From an uncultured Eubacteriales bacterium (GTDB lineage: Bacteria > Bacillota > Clostridia > Oscillospirales > CAG-272): a DNA stretch of 30,986 nt. Position numbers and translations under genes: made by a program. Numbering within the stretch: position 1 is the stretch's first letter; every line of letters begins with the position of its first letter. Location: assembly GCA_900547565.1 (NCBI GenBank), contig URHI01000008.1, positions 1-30,986 on the forward strand. The letters are read 5' to 3'. This document shows, one piece after another, positions 15,532 to 23,451 of the stretch. Below the pieces are notes generated by a model. The model was given only the letters and a program-made list of their open reading frames with translations, searched no databases and had not been told where the DNA came from.

Positions 15532-16713
15532 TCAGCCGATGCCTTGTTCTTTTACGAACTCCCAAAGGCCGGTGGTATTGTTGGCCTTCTTTATGTATGC
15601 AATGTTGCGGTCAGCGTCACCGTTGACCTGTTCGAATTTGATGTTTCCGGTCACGCCCTTGAATTCGACGCCCCACAGAGCCTGCTTGATAGCAGCGCGG
15701 TCAGCCGAACCGGCGGCTTTGATAGCCTCGAGAGCGGTGAAGTATGCGTCATAGCCCATGGCAGAGACGGCCGAAATTATGTCATTGCCGCCATTGGCAG
15801 TCAGATATTTTTCGTTGCCTGCGGCATTGAGCCATGCCTTGAAGCCGCTGTCAAATTCGGCGTTTGCGCCTTCCTGATAGAAGGTGGTGACTTCTATGGA
15901 AACATTGGTGCCTTTAGCGGCGTTGAGAATTACGTTGGAATCCCATGTATCGCCGGCAAGCAGGGGAATGTTTGCGCCCTGAGCGGAAACGGCTTTGATA
16001 ATAAGCTGAGCATATTCGATAGAGGTGGGGGCGAACATGACATCTGCCTCACCCTTGACGGCGTTGGTCACGAAGGAGGTGAAGTCAGCTGTGCCGGTGG
16101 TGAAGTTTTCGGCGATGACCTTGCCACCCAGCTTTTCAAAGGCGGTCTTGAAGCTACTGGTCAGACCAAGGTCATAAGGGTTGCCGGCCTCAGCCAGTGT
16201 ATATGCTACCTTCGCGCCGTCGTCCCACGCTTTTTTTGCAAGAACTGCTCCCTGGAAGTCATCAAGGAAGCAGATACGGAAGTAGTGCTTGTTGCCGGCA
16301 GTAACCTGAGTATTGGTGCAGGTAATACCGATTGCGGCAACACCGGCTTCCTCAAATGTGGGAGATGCGGCAATTGAAACGCCTGAGCCGTACGAACCGA
16401 GGACTACGGAAACGCCCTTGTTTACCAATTCGGAGGCGGCGGTTATACCCTTGGCATTATCGGACTGGTTGTCCACTTCGACTAGCTCGATTTTGTAAGT
16501 TTCTCCTCCGATTTCGATTGTGTTCTGAATTGAGTGAGCGTAAATCACTCCGAGTGTTTCCTGCTTTCCGCCCGGGCCGTTTGAGCCGGAAGCGGGCTCA
16601 TAAACGCCAATTTTTATGACCTTGTCGCCGGACTTATTGCCGCAGGACGAAAGGGTAAGGATGCAGGTGCAGGCAAGCATCAGTGCGAGTGTCAGACAGA
16701 TAAATCGTTTCAT
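15532..16713 (-). CDS. livK: Branched-chain amino acid-binding lipoprotein LivK
   Basis: A 393-residue periplasmic-binding-protein-type (Peripla_BP_6) lipoprotein that captures substrate outside the membrane and delivers it to LivHM. The signal peptide ends in the lipobox LSSC with Cys24 as the lipidation site, followed by a short linker. The mature start KIGVYEPASGSNGPGGKQETLG is typical; later segments include VVLGSYGSGVSIAASPTFEEAGVAAIG. AAGGAGA lies about 9 bases before the ATG. First gene of the liv operon, under a near-consensus promoter. Family and role are clear, the precise ligand is not. Confidence 0.93.
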   Translation of the reverse strand: MKRFICLTLALMLACTCILTLSSCGNKSGDKVIKIGVYEPASGSNGPGGKQETLGVIYAHSIQNTIEIGGETYKIELVEVDNQSDNAKGITAASELVNKGVSVVLGSYGSGVSIAASPTFEEAGVAAIGITCTNTQVTAGNKHYFRICFLDDFQGAVLAKKAWDDGAKVAYTLAEAGNPYDLGLTSSFKTAFEKLGGKVIAENFTTGTADFTSFVTNAVKGEADVMFAPTSIEYAQLIIKAVSAQGANIPLLAGDTWDSNVILNAAKGTNVSIEVTTFYQEGANAEFDSGFKAWLNAAGNEKYLTANGGNDIISAVSAMGYDAYFTALEAIKAAGSADRAAIKQALWGVEFKGVTGNIKFEQVNGDADRNIAYIKKANNTTGLWEFVKEQGIG

Positions 16714-16787
16714 TGATGTTTTTCTCCTTAGTAATTTTACATAGTCTATTCAAATCCTGCTTGTAAAAGCATAAATTTGTTATGACG

Positions 16788-16816
16788 ATTTTACTACCGT
16801 TTTGCATATTTGTCAA
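16788..16816 (-). promoter_or_regulatory. Sigma-A promoter of the liv operon
   Basis: On the minus strand TTGACA (16816-16811) and TAAAAT (16793-16788) are exactly 17 bases apart, about 75 bases upstream of livK. A copy of TTTTGCAT (plus strand, 16800-16807) lies within the spacer. The same octamer makes up both arms of the palindrome just upstream. Confidence 0.85.
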
Positions 16817-16820
16817 TAGG

Positions 16821-16842
16821 AAAATGCAAATTTTTGCATTTT
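16821..16842. promoter_or_regulatory. Perfect palindrome next to the livK -35 box
   Basis: AAAATGCAAA (16821-16830) and TTTGCATTTT (16833-16842) are exact inverse complements separated by TT. The site ends 4 bases upstream of the -35 box, in activator or repressor position. A third half-site inside the promoter spacer supports a protein-binding site. It does not match the CodY or TnrA consensus as I know them, so the regulator is unassigned. Confidence 0.6.
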
Positions 16843-17040
16843 GTATTCAAAAAAGTCTGGCTTTTTTGATTTTTATGACGCGGAACCGACTTCAAAACGT
16901 CATTGTTTGTGAATATTTGATTTCGGATAAAAAGTAAAAAATAATCATTTACATTGCAGTATGTGGAGATACAGTTATTTAAGGACAATATCCTTCCGGC
17001 TTTAAAAGTCAGACTGAGCGTTGGAAACATACAGTTAAAA
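16843..17040. other. A/T-rich non-coding spacer
   Basis: Part of the 417-base gap between livK and the FtsX-type gene. I see no believable gene. It contains a short dyad ATGACG/CGTCAT (16875-16880 with 16898-16903), an A/T-only 8-bp hairpin around 16850-16870, and two related words ending in TACAGTTA near 16975 and 17030. None is strong enough to name. It may carry further regulatory sites for the liv promoter. Confidence 0.4.
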
Positions 17041-17082
17041 ACAAAAATCACCTTACCGTCCCAACGGCAAGGTGATTTTTGT
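17041..17082 (-). terminator. Terminator of the lipase/ABC operon
   Basis: ACAAAAATCACCTT (17041-17054) pairs perfectly with AAGGTGATTTTTGT (17069-17082). After one A-C mismatch an inner CCGT/ACGG stem closes a 4-base loop. On the minus strand a T-rich run follows. It lies about 50 bases after the FtsX-type gene and isolates it from the liv promoter region. Confidence 0.88.
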
Positions 17083-17130
17083 TTGGCAGACTGTGCTGCA
17101 CTTATAATCGATTATGCTGCCAATGCTGAT

Positions 17131-19893
17131 TCAATCATTAGCTTTCATAGCCTCTACCATGTCCACACGGCGGATCTGACGACGCATAATGCAGTTGACC
17201 AACAGCGTAAATATCACTGAAATCATAAACGCTGCAAGATAACTCAGCGGGTAAATATCCCGACCGAACATTACCATGTCTACCTCGACCGTCCGCACGA
17301 CAAACGAGTGCAACCAGATGCCGACGGCAAGCCCCGCCAGCGAGCCGATAAAGCTGAGCAGATTGGTTTCGCGGAAAATATACTGCTCGACCTCAATTTT
17401 GTGGAAACCGAGCACACGGATCGTGGCAAGCTCGCGGCGGCGCTCACAGATGTTGACGTTCGTGAGATTGTACAGCACTACTGCCGACAACAACCCGGCG
17501 GCAAGTATCAGCACGATCACCACTCCGTTTATGCTTTTGATAGAGTCGGCAAATGAGTCCTTGAGAGATACCGATGAGCTGGCGTAGAACACGTGCCCGG
17601 TAGCCATTACGTCAGAGATAAGCCCATCGGCAGCGGTATTGTCGGTAAGAATGCATAACAGTGTTGTGTAATCGGGGGCGGTCCCGAACATATCGCGGTA
17701 TGTCGCTTCAGACAGGTATGCGTGTGATGAAATATAGTTTTCGGTAACACCTGCGACGGTGGTCGTGCTCTGTATCCCGTCTGCATTTTCCAGTGTTACC
17801 TCGTCTCCGGCTTTTATGCCGAGCTCCTCACACAGCTTTTCCGTAAGTACAACTCCACTGTCCGGGAAGGCAATGCCGTCACCGGACCGGCGCTCACGCA
17901 ACGTTATAAAGTCACCGAATTTGTCCGGAGCTTGCGGTATACACAGTGTTACGGCGCTTTGCTTATCACCCGAAATTGCTTTTCCGCTGCTGTCGGATAC
18001 CACAGTCCAGCTGTCAACCGCAGTTGTATCGGAGAGAAGTGAAACAAGCTCGGGATCGGCTGCGGCAGCTGTTGCGTCATCGGCCATTATGCTCAGCTGA
18101 TACTTGTAAATCTCTCCGTATTGTTTATCAACAATGTCGTTTATCGAATCGTGCAGGCCGAAGCCGGTAAGCAACAGTGCCGAACAGCCTGCCACTCCGA
18201 TCACAGTCATGAAAAATCGCTTTTTGTAACGGAACAGATTGCGGCAGGTAACTTTGTGTGTGAAGCTCATGCGGTTCCATATGAAGGGCAGGTGCTCCAG
18301 CCATATCCGTTTTCCCGCTGCGGGGGCTTTGGGCTGCATAAGTGCTGCGGGAGCTGCCCTGTATTCACTGTAACAGGCCCAAAGTGTAGCCAGCATTATG
18401 CTGATTATTGTTACAGGAGCTACCCACAGCACTATGTCCGGACGTATGGGGGTCGAGACCTGCGGCATGTTGAACATCATGCTGTATGCCGAGCTGATGG
18501 CGAGAGGGAACAGCCGGAATCCGACTGCAAAACCAAGCACGCACCCCAGAACTGATGACAGCAGGCTGTACATAATGTACTCTCCGAGGATCTGACCGTT
18601 GGTAAAGCCGAGCGCCTTGAGCGTTCCCATTTGCCCGCGGTTTTCCTCTACCAGCCGCGTCATTGTCGTGAGCGCGACAAGCAGTGCAACCATGAAGAAA
18701 AACACAGGGAATATTTTGGACAGTGCGGCCACCTTGCCGACATTGCTGTCAACGCTGGAATATGCCGATGAATCGGCGCGGGTACGGATTATCCAGCGGC
18801 TGTCCTCAAGGCTGTTCAGCTTTTCTTGCGCATCGGCAATTTCGTCATCAAGGTCGGCAAGCATGTCATCGGCTTTGTCGGATGAGCTTTGCTCAAGTGT
18901 GGATCTTATGTTGTTAAGCGTGTCGCCCAGCAGTGAAGCGAGCACCGGAGATGACTGTGCGGTCATCGCCATTGTAGCGGCGGTCTGAGTCAGTCGTGAG
19001 ACGGTATCCTCACCCAAGCTGCGATTGATCTCGAGCACCTGGCGCAGCAGTGCCGCAGAGTAGTTAAGACTGTCAAGACCTGACTGCGCGTCAGATTTTA
19101 CCGCCTCGGTGCGTAGCTTTGACTGTGCCTCGCCCAAAGTCCTGATATCATCTGTGACAAGGTTGACCAGTTCTTCATATTGCTCGCTGAATGTATCGAG
19201 CGCTGCCGCGCCTTTCAGCGTTACAAAAACATCCGTATAATAATCGAATGAGAAAAGATCACGGCTGACATAAACATCAAGCGCGACCTTACCGGCACCG
19301 ACATTAGTCGGCTCGGACACAATGCTGATGGCCATGGGACTTTCTACAAAACCGACAACAGTCAGTTCGGTAAGATTCATTGAATCGGTAAGGCTTTGAT
19401 ATCCGGCGTTGTCACGGGACAGCGACAGCTTGTCTCCAAGTGAAATGCTTCCGGAGGAATAGCGCCCCGAAACGATCTGGATTACACACTCTCCGGGGGC
19501 GGAAGGAAGGCGTCCCTCGGTCAGCCGAAAGCGGTTCAGTTCGCAGTCGCCAGCCTCGTCAAGCACGGCGTATACACGTGAGGCATAGGTTTTATCCTTA
19601 GGGCCGTCGAGCACCATGTCCATGACGCGCGCCGGCATAACCGTTTCCACCCTCTCAAGTCCGGCAACGGCGTCCGCGTCTTCTCCTGCCATACCGAGCG
19701 TCGCTTTGAGGTCAACATCATACCATGCAAGCTCATCCATGAAGCTGTCGGCAGTGGCGTACATATCCGGAGAGGTGGCGGCAAGTCCTGCCATAAAACC
19801 GGATCCCAATGCCACTATGAACATTATGGACAGAAACCTGTTAAGGCTGGTGCGTATACCTCGGAATATATTTTTGGCTCTTGTGCGCTTCAT
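17131..19893 (-). CDS. FtsX/MacB-type ABC transporter permease
   Basis: A 920-residue membrane protein with two FtsX-type permease halves. One hydrophobic segment lies near residues 20-40, followed by an extracytoplasmic domain to about 390. Three segments near 393-412, 438-465 and 487-507 form the first FtsX domain. A segment near 559-580 precedes a second external domain, and three more occupy roughly the last 130 residues. The first external domain includes a long, probably coiled-coil stretch at about residues 235-370. The cytoplasmic loop GQMGTLKALGFTNGQIL and its counterpart RRELATIRVLGFHKIEVEQY are typical ATPase-contact motifs. It starts 3 bases after the ATPase gene. Such transporters act on lipids, lipoproteins, peptides or as mechanotransmitters; substrate unknown. 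Confidence 0.88.
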   Translation of the reverse strand: MKRTRAKNIFRGIRTSLNRFLSIMFIVALGSGFMAGLAATSPDMYATADSFMDELAWYDVDLKATLGMAGEDADAVAGLERVETVMPARVMDMVLDGPKDKTYASRVYAVLDEAGDCELNRFRLTEGRLPSAPGECVIQIVSGRYSSGSISLGDKLSLSRDNAGYQSLTDSMNLTELTVVGFVESPMAISIVSEPTNVGAGKVALDVYVSRDLFSFDYYTDVFVTLKGAAALDTFSEQYEELVNLVTDDIRTLGEAQSKLRTEAVKSDAQSGLDSLNYSAALLRQVLEINRSLGEDTVSRLTQTAATMAMTAQSSPVLASLLGDTLNNIRSTLEQSSSDKADDMLADLDDEIADAQEKLNSLEDSRWIIRTRADSSAYSSVDSNVGKVAALSKIFPVFFFMVALLVALTTMTRLVEENRGQMGTLKALGFTNGQILGEYIMYSLLSSVLGCVLGFAVGFRLFPLAISSAYSMMFNMPQVSTPIRPDIVLWVAPVTIISIMLATLWACYSEYRAAPAALMQPKAPAAGKRIWLEHLPFIWNRMSFTHKVTCRNLFRYKKRFFMTVIGVAGCSALLLTGFGLHDSINDIVDKQYGEIYKYQLSIMADDATAAAADPELVSLLSDTTAVDSWTVVSDSSGKAISGDKQSAVTLCIPQAPDKFGDFITLRERRSGDGIAFPDSGVVLTEKLCEELGIKAGDEVTLENADGIQSTTTVAGVTENYISSHAYLSEATYRDMFGTAPDYTTLLCILTDNTAADGLISDVMATGHVFYASSSVSLKDSFADSIKSINGVVIVLILAAGLLSAVVLYNLTNVNICERRRELATIRVLGFHKIEVEQYIFRETNLLSFIGSLAGLAVGIWLHSFVVRTVEVDMVMFGRDIYPLSYLAAFMISVIFTLLVNCIMRRQIRRVDMVEAMKAND

Positions 19894-19896
19894 GCC

Positions 19897-20598
19897 TTAC
19901 CACTCAATCCTTTCGACCGGCATAGGTTCCTGATTAAGCTCCACCGCTGTTGCCTGTCCGTTTTTGACGCGAATCACACGGTCGGCAATGCGGGTCAGTG
20001 CGCTGTTATGTGTTATTATTACAACTGTCTTTCCGGTGGAGCGGCAGGTATCCTGAAGCAACTTCAGGACTGCCTTGCCGGTATTATAATCCAGTGCTCC
20101 GGTAGGTTCGTCACAAAGTATCATTTTGGGATTTTTGGCCAGCGCACGGGCAATTGAAACGCGTTGCTGTTCACCGCCGGACAGCTGTGACGGGAAATTT
20201 TGCATACGCTCACAAAGGCCAACCTGAGTCAGCACCTGACGCGGGTCCAGACTGTGCGGACAGATCTCGGATGCCAGCTCGACGTTTTCAAGTGCGGTCA
20301 GGTTTTGTACAAGATTATAAAACTGGAATACGAATCCCACATCGGTGCGGCGGAAATCTGTCAGCTGACGCTCGTTCATACTGCTGATCTCACGGTCTCC
20401 AAGCCGTACTGTGCCGGATGTGGCTGAGTCCATACCGCCGAGTATATTGAGCAGTGTGGTTTTGCCGGCACCGCTCGGTCCGACTATCACACAAAGCTCA
20501 CCCTGATTTATCGTGAAGCTCATATTGTTCAGCGCACGGATTTCATGCTCACCGCTTTTGTAAATTTTGCAGACGTTATCAAATTCAATGTATGACAT
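19897..20598 (-). CDS. ABC transporter ATPase, MacB/LolD type
   Basis: A 233-residue ATPase partner of the neighbouring FtsX-type permease. Walker A GPSGAGKTT is at residues 40-48, VGFVFQFYNLVQNLTALENVELA is the MacB/LolD-type Q-loop, LSGGEQQRVSIARALAKNP the signature, and CDEPTGALD the Walker B. The switch His is in VIITHNSALT. AAGGAG lies about 9 bases before the ATG. The ATPase and permease genes are 3 bases apart and the lipase-like gene is 17 bases upstream, so the three form one operon. Confidence 0.93.
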   Translation of the reverse strand: MSYIEFDNVCKIYKSGEHEIRALNNMSFTINQGELCVIVGPSGAGKTTLLNILGGMDSATSGTVRLGDREISSMNERQLTDFRRTDVGFVFQFYNLVQNLTALENVELASEICPHSLDPRQVLTQVGLCERMQNFPSQLSGGEQQRVSIARALAKNPKMILCDEPTGALDYNTGKAVLKLLQDTCRSTGKTVVIITHNSALTRIADRVIRVKNGQATAVELNQEPMPVERIEW

Positions 20599-20615
20599 TG
20601 CAGAGGCTCCTTATA

Positions 20616-21857
20616 TCAGTCCGTCAGAGACGACAGCAGTATGTAGTATGTTGAGGGAAGATGCTGTGTCAGCACCTCGACGGCGATTTTTCCGTTGTCG
20701 GCCATTATATGATTTAACAATTCGGTCAGCGGAGCAAAATCGCTGTCAGATGAGATCGCGTCGAGCAGGTCGGTGTTGTTGCCAGAGCTTTGGGCATTAT
20801 TATTTTGCAGACTGGCCGCAATGCCGAGCATGAATTCAAAAACAGTGATCCCTTTGTCCGGGTCCAGCCCTGCTGAGGTCAGAGAATGACGGCTGCTGTA
20901 GTATTCCGATATGGTGGGAGCAATGCTTTGAAGCGTATCAACCGCAACCTTTATGCGGCCGGCAGTGTCCGCTTCTCCTGGCAGTACAATATCATTTCCG
21001 AGTCTGTGGTATCCCCAGGCGGAAAACGGCACCTCGGTGACTATGTCACTTGGATTAATATGATTGAAGATGTTGGCGCAATCCACGCCGCAGTCCTCCC
21101 CCCGGAATGTCGCCGGGGTGGCGAAAGTATATGTCATGACGTTTTGCGTTCCGAGCTGTGTGTTGAGTAGCATGCCGAGCAGATTTGCACAGGCGGCTCC
21201 GCGACTGTGTCCGCAAACCAAAACAAGCGGTGCTTTACCGGTCTGTGCCGCACCCTGTAACGGCTCGATTATGCCGGTCAGCACGTCCTGAGCGGCAAAC
21301 AGAAAGTTTTCCGCAAAAACGGTGCTGTCGCTGTGTGACGGAGCAAAGTCAAAGTTTGAGTACCACTCCCCGGCTTCTGTTCCTCTCACGGCAACGATAA
21401 ACAGTGTCCGCGAGACTCCGTTGTGTGTCAGCTGGCGCTGCCCCAGCGTGTAGGCACAGGTATGGGCCGGGTCATCGGCTGATTTGTCGTAGTTGACCTG
21501 CTTCACTACCTCAAAGCCGGCGGCTTTGAGCAATTCTTCCTGCCGATCAACCGTATGTCCCGAGCACAGTGTCAGCGCCTCCATGGCCAGACTGCGGCTG
21601 TATTCGGTGGTATCGGAGGGCAGTGTTATGGTGTCTGACAGAGAGGGAAGTGTAAATCCTGAATCGACGCCGCTAAGCCAGTCCGGGCTTAGTGTTTGCG
21701 GTGCGTCAGTTTCGGGAGCGGAGGTGGAATATGTTCGTCGGGTTGTAACGGAAGGTTGTTCGCTCTGATGCTGTGAGGCACAGCCTGTGAACAGCAGAAG
21801 CAGAGCGGCCGACAGTGCGCACAGATGCCGCGCATGCCTGATAGTGGAGTGAGTCAT
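20616..21857 (-). CDS. Lipase-like lipoprotein (alpha/beta hydrolase)
   Basis: A 413-residue exported lipoprotein. The signal peptide ends at the lipobox FTGC, with Cys26 as anchor, followed by a Ser/Thr-rich linker to about residue 75. The catalytic domain is of the lipase class 3 / DUF2974-like type: VAVRGTEAGEW resembles the oxyanion-side motif, and GHSRG at 216-220 holds the nucleophile Ser218. HINPSDIV places the acid at Asp271, and His324 in SSRHSL is the likely catalytic His (His283 is an alternative). AAGGAGT precedes the ATG. First gene of the operon with the FtsX-type transporter. The substrate could be a lipid, a lipopeptide or another ester; I cannot tell. Confidence 0.8.
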   Translation of the reverse strand: MTHSTIRHARHLCALSAALLLLFTGCASQHQSEQPSVTTRRTYSTSAPETDAPQTLSPDWLSGVDSGFTLPSLSDTITLPSDTTEYSRSLAMEALTLCSGHTVDRQEELLKAAGFEVVKQVNYDKSADDPAHTCAYTLGQRQLTHNGVSRTLFIVAVRGTEAGEWYSNFDFAPSHSDSTVFAENFLFAAQDVLTGIIEPLQGAAQTGKAPLVLVCGHSRGAACANLLGMLLNTQLGTQNVMTYTFATPATFRGEDCGVDCANIFNHINPSDIVTEVPFSAWGYHRLGNDIVLPGEADTAGRIKVAVDTLQSIAPTISEYYSSRHSLTSAGLDPDKGITVFEFMLGIAASLQNNNAQSSGNNTDLLDAISSDSDFAPLTELLNHIMADNGKIAVEVLTQHLPSTYYILLSSLTD

Positions 21858-21925
21858 TTAAAAACTCCTTATAAAAAGATGATGTTGATTCGGACCGGTG
21901 TATGGCAGTGGGACGGGATAATAAA

Positions 21926-21953
21926 TTCCCCCGGCGGTTTGATGCCGGGGGAA
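21926..21953 (-). terminator. Terminator after the oxidoreductase gene
   Basis: TTCCCCCGGC (21926-21935) pairs perfectly with GCCGGGGGAA (21944-21953) around an 8-base loop, with an A/T-rich stretch following on the minus strand. A second, bulged hairpin (21963-21974 with 21996-22005) lies between it and the oxidoreductase stop. Together they separate the GLUG/oxidoreductase operon from the lipase operon. I saw no good sigma-A promoter for the lipase gene in the remaining bases. Confidence 0.7.
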
Positions 21954-22045
21954 AGTTCGCGGCCGACACCGGAGTTTTGCAAACAGTAATTATATCTCCG
22001 GTCGGTGTGCACTATATGACGGATTTGTGAATTTCTCAAGATGCT

Positions 22046-23428
22046 TTAAAGACGGACCCCCTGGTCGGTCAGGCGGCGGCGTAGCACTGATACGTTGATG
22101 CTGTCGAGCGGTGTTCCCGAACTGACTGCCATTGCCGCAGCAACGCCGGCGGCCTGCCCCAGCGCCATGCAGGGCGGCATTACGCGTATCGCCCCGGCAG
22201 CTTCGCTGTCGGCACTGACCGCACGTCCTGCAACCAGCAGATTCTCAAGTCCCACCGGCACCATAGTGCCATAGGGAACACCATAATATTTACCTGCGGG
22301 AAGTGCTATGTATTCATTGCTGCGGGGGCCGAATTTACCATGTACGTCAACGGAATTTGCCGCCAGCATGATAGAGTCGTCGGGTATGGAACAGCCAAGC
22401 AGATCATCAAGTGTCAGCCGGCGCAGGCCGGATATGTGCCGTGTTTCGCGTATGCCTACCGTGCTTCCCGTTTCAAGCAGACGCGCATTTTCACAGCCCG
22501 GCACATATTTGACCAAAAAGCGGAATATCTCTTCGGCCTGGCGTCGGCCTTCAAGCTCGGCATGTGTCAGGCTTTCGGAGCTTGTGCCGTCCACACCCAT
22601 TATGCGCGAGGTGTTGATGCTCCACTCGTCCGGATCGACGCCGCGGAACAGTCCGACAGACACGCGGTCAAGCGTCCAGTCGCCGGCCTGGCGCGCCTTT
22701 TCGACCCACCAGTGCAGTGAGCGGTAGTTGACACCGTCGCGTCGGAAGAAATTGTCTTTATTGCGCTCGATGTCGGCTTGAATCTTGTCGCTGTCGACAT
22801 TCCCTATACGAAAGAACATGGTTGCAGGCTGTAGCTTGCCGTCGGCGTTGCCGAGCGTGAAGGGAACTCCGGCATCTGCGGCTACGTCGGCATCTCCTGT
22901 GCAGTCGATTACGACTTTAGGTTCTATGCCGCACAGTCCCTGCTTGCGGTGTACTATGACACGTGTGATTTTACTTCCGCTGCGTTCGGCGGCCACGAAA
23001 GCCGTATGATACAGCACTTGGACCCCTGCCTCGATCAGCATACGGTCGGCTACGATCTTAAGGGTTTCGGCTTTGAAGGGCGTGACGTGGAGGTGCCCGA
23101 TCTTGATGTAGGAAGTGAATGCTGTTCCCGCATCGATCTCCGACGGCTGTATTGCGCCGCCCAGTGCGCACATGCGGTCTACGATCTCTTCAAAAAGTCC
23201 GCGTATGAGCCGCTCGGTACCTCCGCTGTCGTAGCATGTCATGAAGGGGGCGACCAATCCTGCCGTTGCCATACCGCCGCAGAAGCCGCCCTGTTCAACA
23301 AGCATAGTATGTGCCCCGTTGCGCGCGGCCGCAAGTGCGGCGCAAAGTCCTGCAACCCCGCCGCCGATCACCAGTACTGCGGGGCGGCAGACAACCTCTA
23401 ACTTGCGCTGAAAATCAAAGTCCTGCAT
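22046..23428 (-). CDS. FAD-dependent oxidoreductase (FAD_oxidored family)
   Basis: A 460-residue flavoprotein. The N-terminal Rossmann motif is VLVIGGGVAGLCAALAAARNG with GGGVAG at residues 22-27, followed by LVEQGGFCGGMATAG. The FAD-binding end is LLVAGRAVSADSEAAGAIRVM plus GQAAGVAAAMA near the C-terminus. The VVIDCTGDADVAADAG block is typical of the FAD_oxidored (PF12831) family. There is no signal peptide, so it should be cytosolic. The ATG at 23428 has GGAGA 7 bases upstream; longer in-frame forms would run into the upstream gene. It lies 23 bases downstream of the GLUG-repeat gene in the same operon. The reaction is unknown; the family contains many uncharacterised members in gut bacteria. 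Confidence 0.85.
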   Translation of the reverse strand: MQDFDFQRKLEVVCRPAVLVIGGGVAGLCAALAAARNGAHTMLVEQGGFCGGMATAGLVAPFMTCYDSGGTERLIRGLFEEIVDRMCALGGAIQPSEIDAGTAFTSYIKIGHLHVTPFKAETLKIVADRMLIEAGVQVLYHTAFVAAERSGSKITRVIVHRKQGLCGIEPKVVIDCTGDADVAADAGVPFTLGNADGKLQPATMFFRIGNVDSDKIQADIERNKDNFFRRDGVNYRSLHWWVEKARQAGDWTLDRVSVGLFRGVDPDEWSINTSRIMGVDGTSSESLTHAELEGRRQAEEIFRFLVKYVPGCENARLLETGSTVGIRETRHISGLRRLTLDDLLGCSIPDDSIMLAANSVDVHGKFGPRSNEYIALPAGKYYGVPYGTMVPVGLENLLVAGRAVSADSEAAGAIRVMPPCMALGQAAGVAAAMAVSSGTPLDSINVSVLRRRLTDQGVRL

Positions 23429-23451
23429 AAAATATCTCCGTGTTTGTGTTA

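Noticed and set aside
15544..16377. 277-codon plus-strand ORF opposite livK
   Set aside because: Antisense shadow of the livK coding frame with no ribosome site or recognisable domain.
16794..17051. 85-codon minus-strand ORF upstream of livK
   Set aside because: It overlaps the livK promoter and palindrome, is A/T-driven in composition and has no ribosome site.
16954..17220. 88-codon plus-strand ORF in the livK/FtsX gap
   Set aside because: It runs through the terminator at 17041-17082 and into the end of the FtsX-type gene on the other strand, has no ribosome site and no family resemblance.
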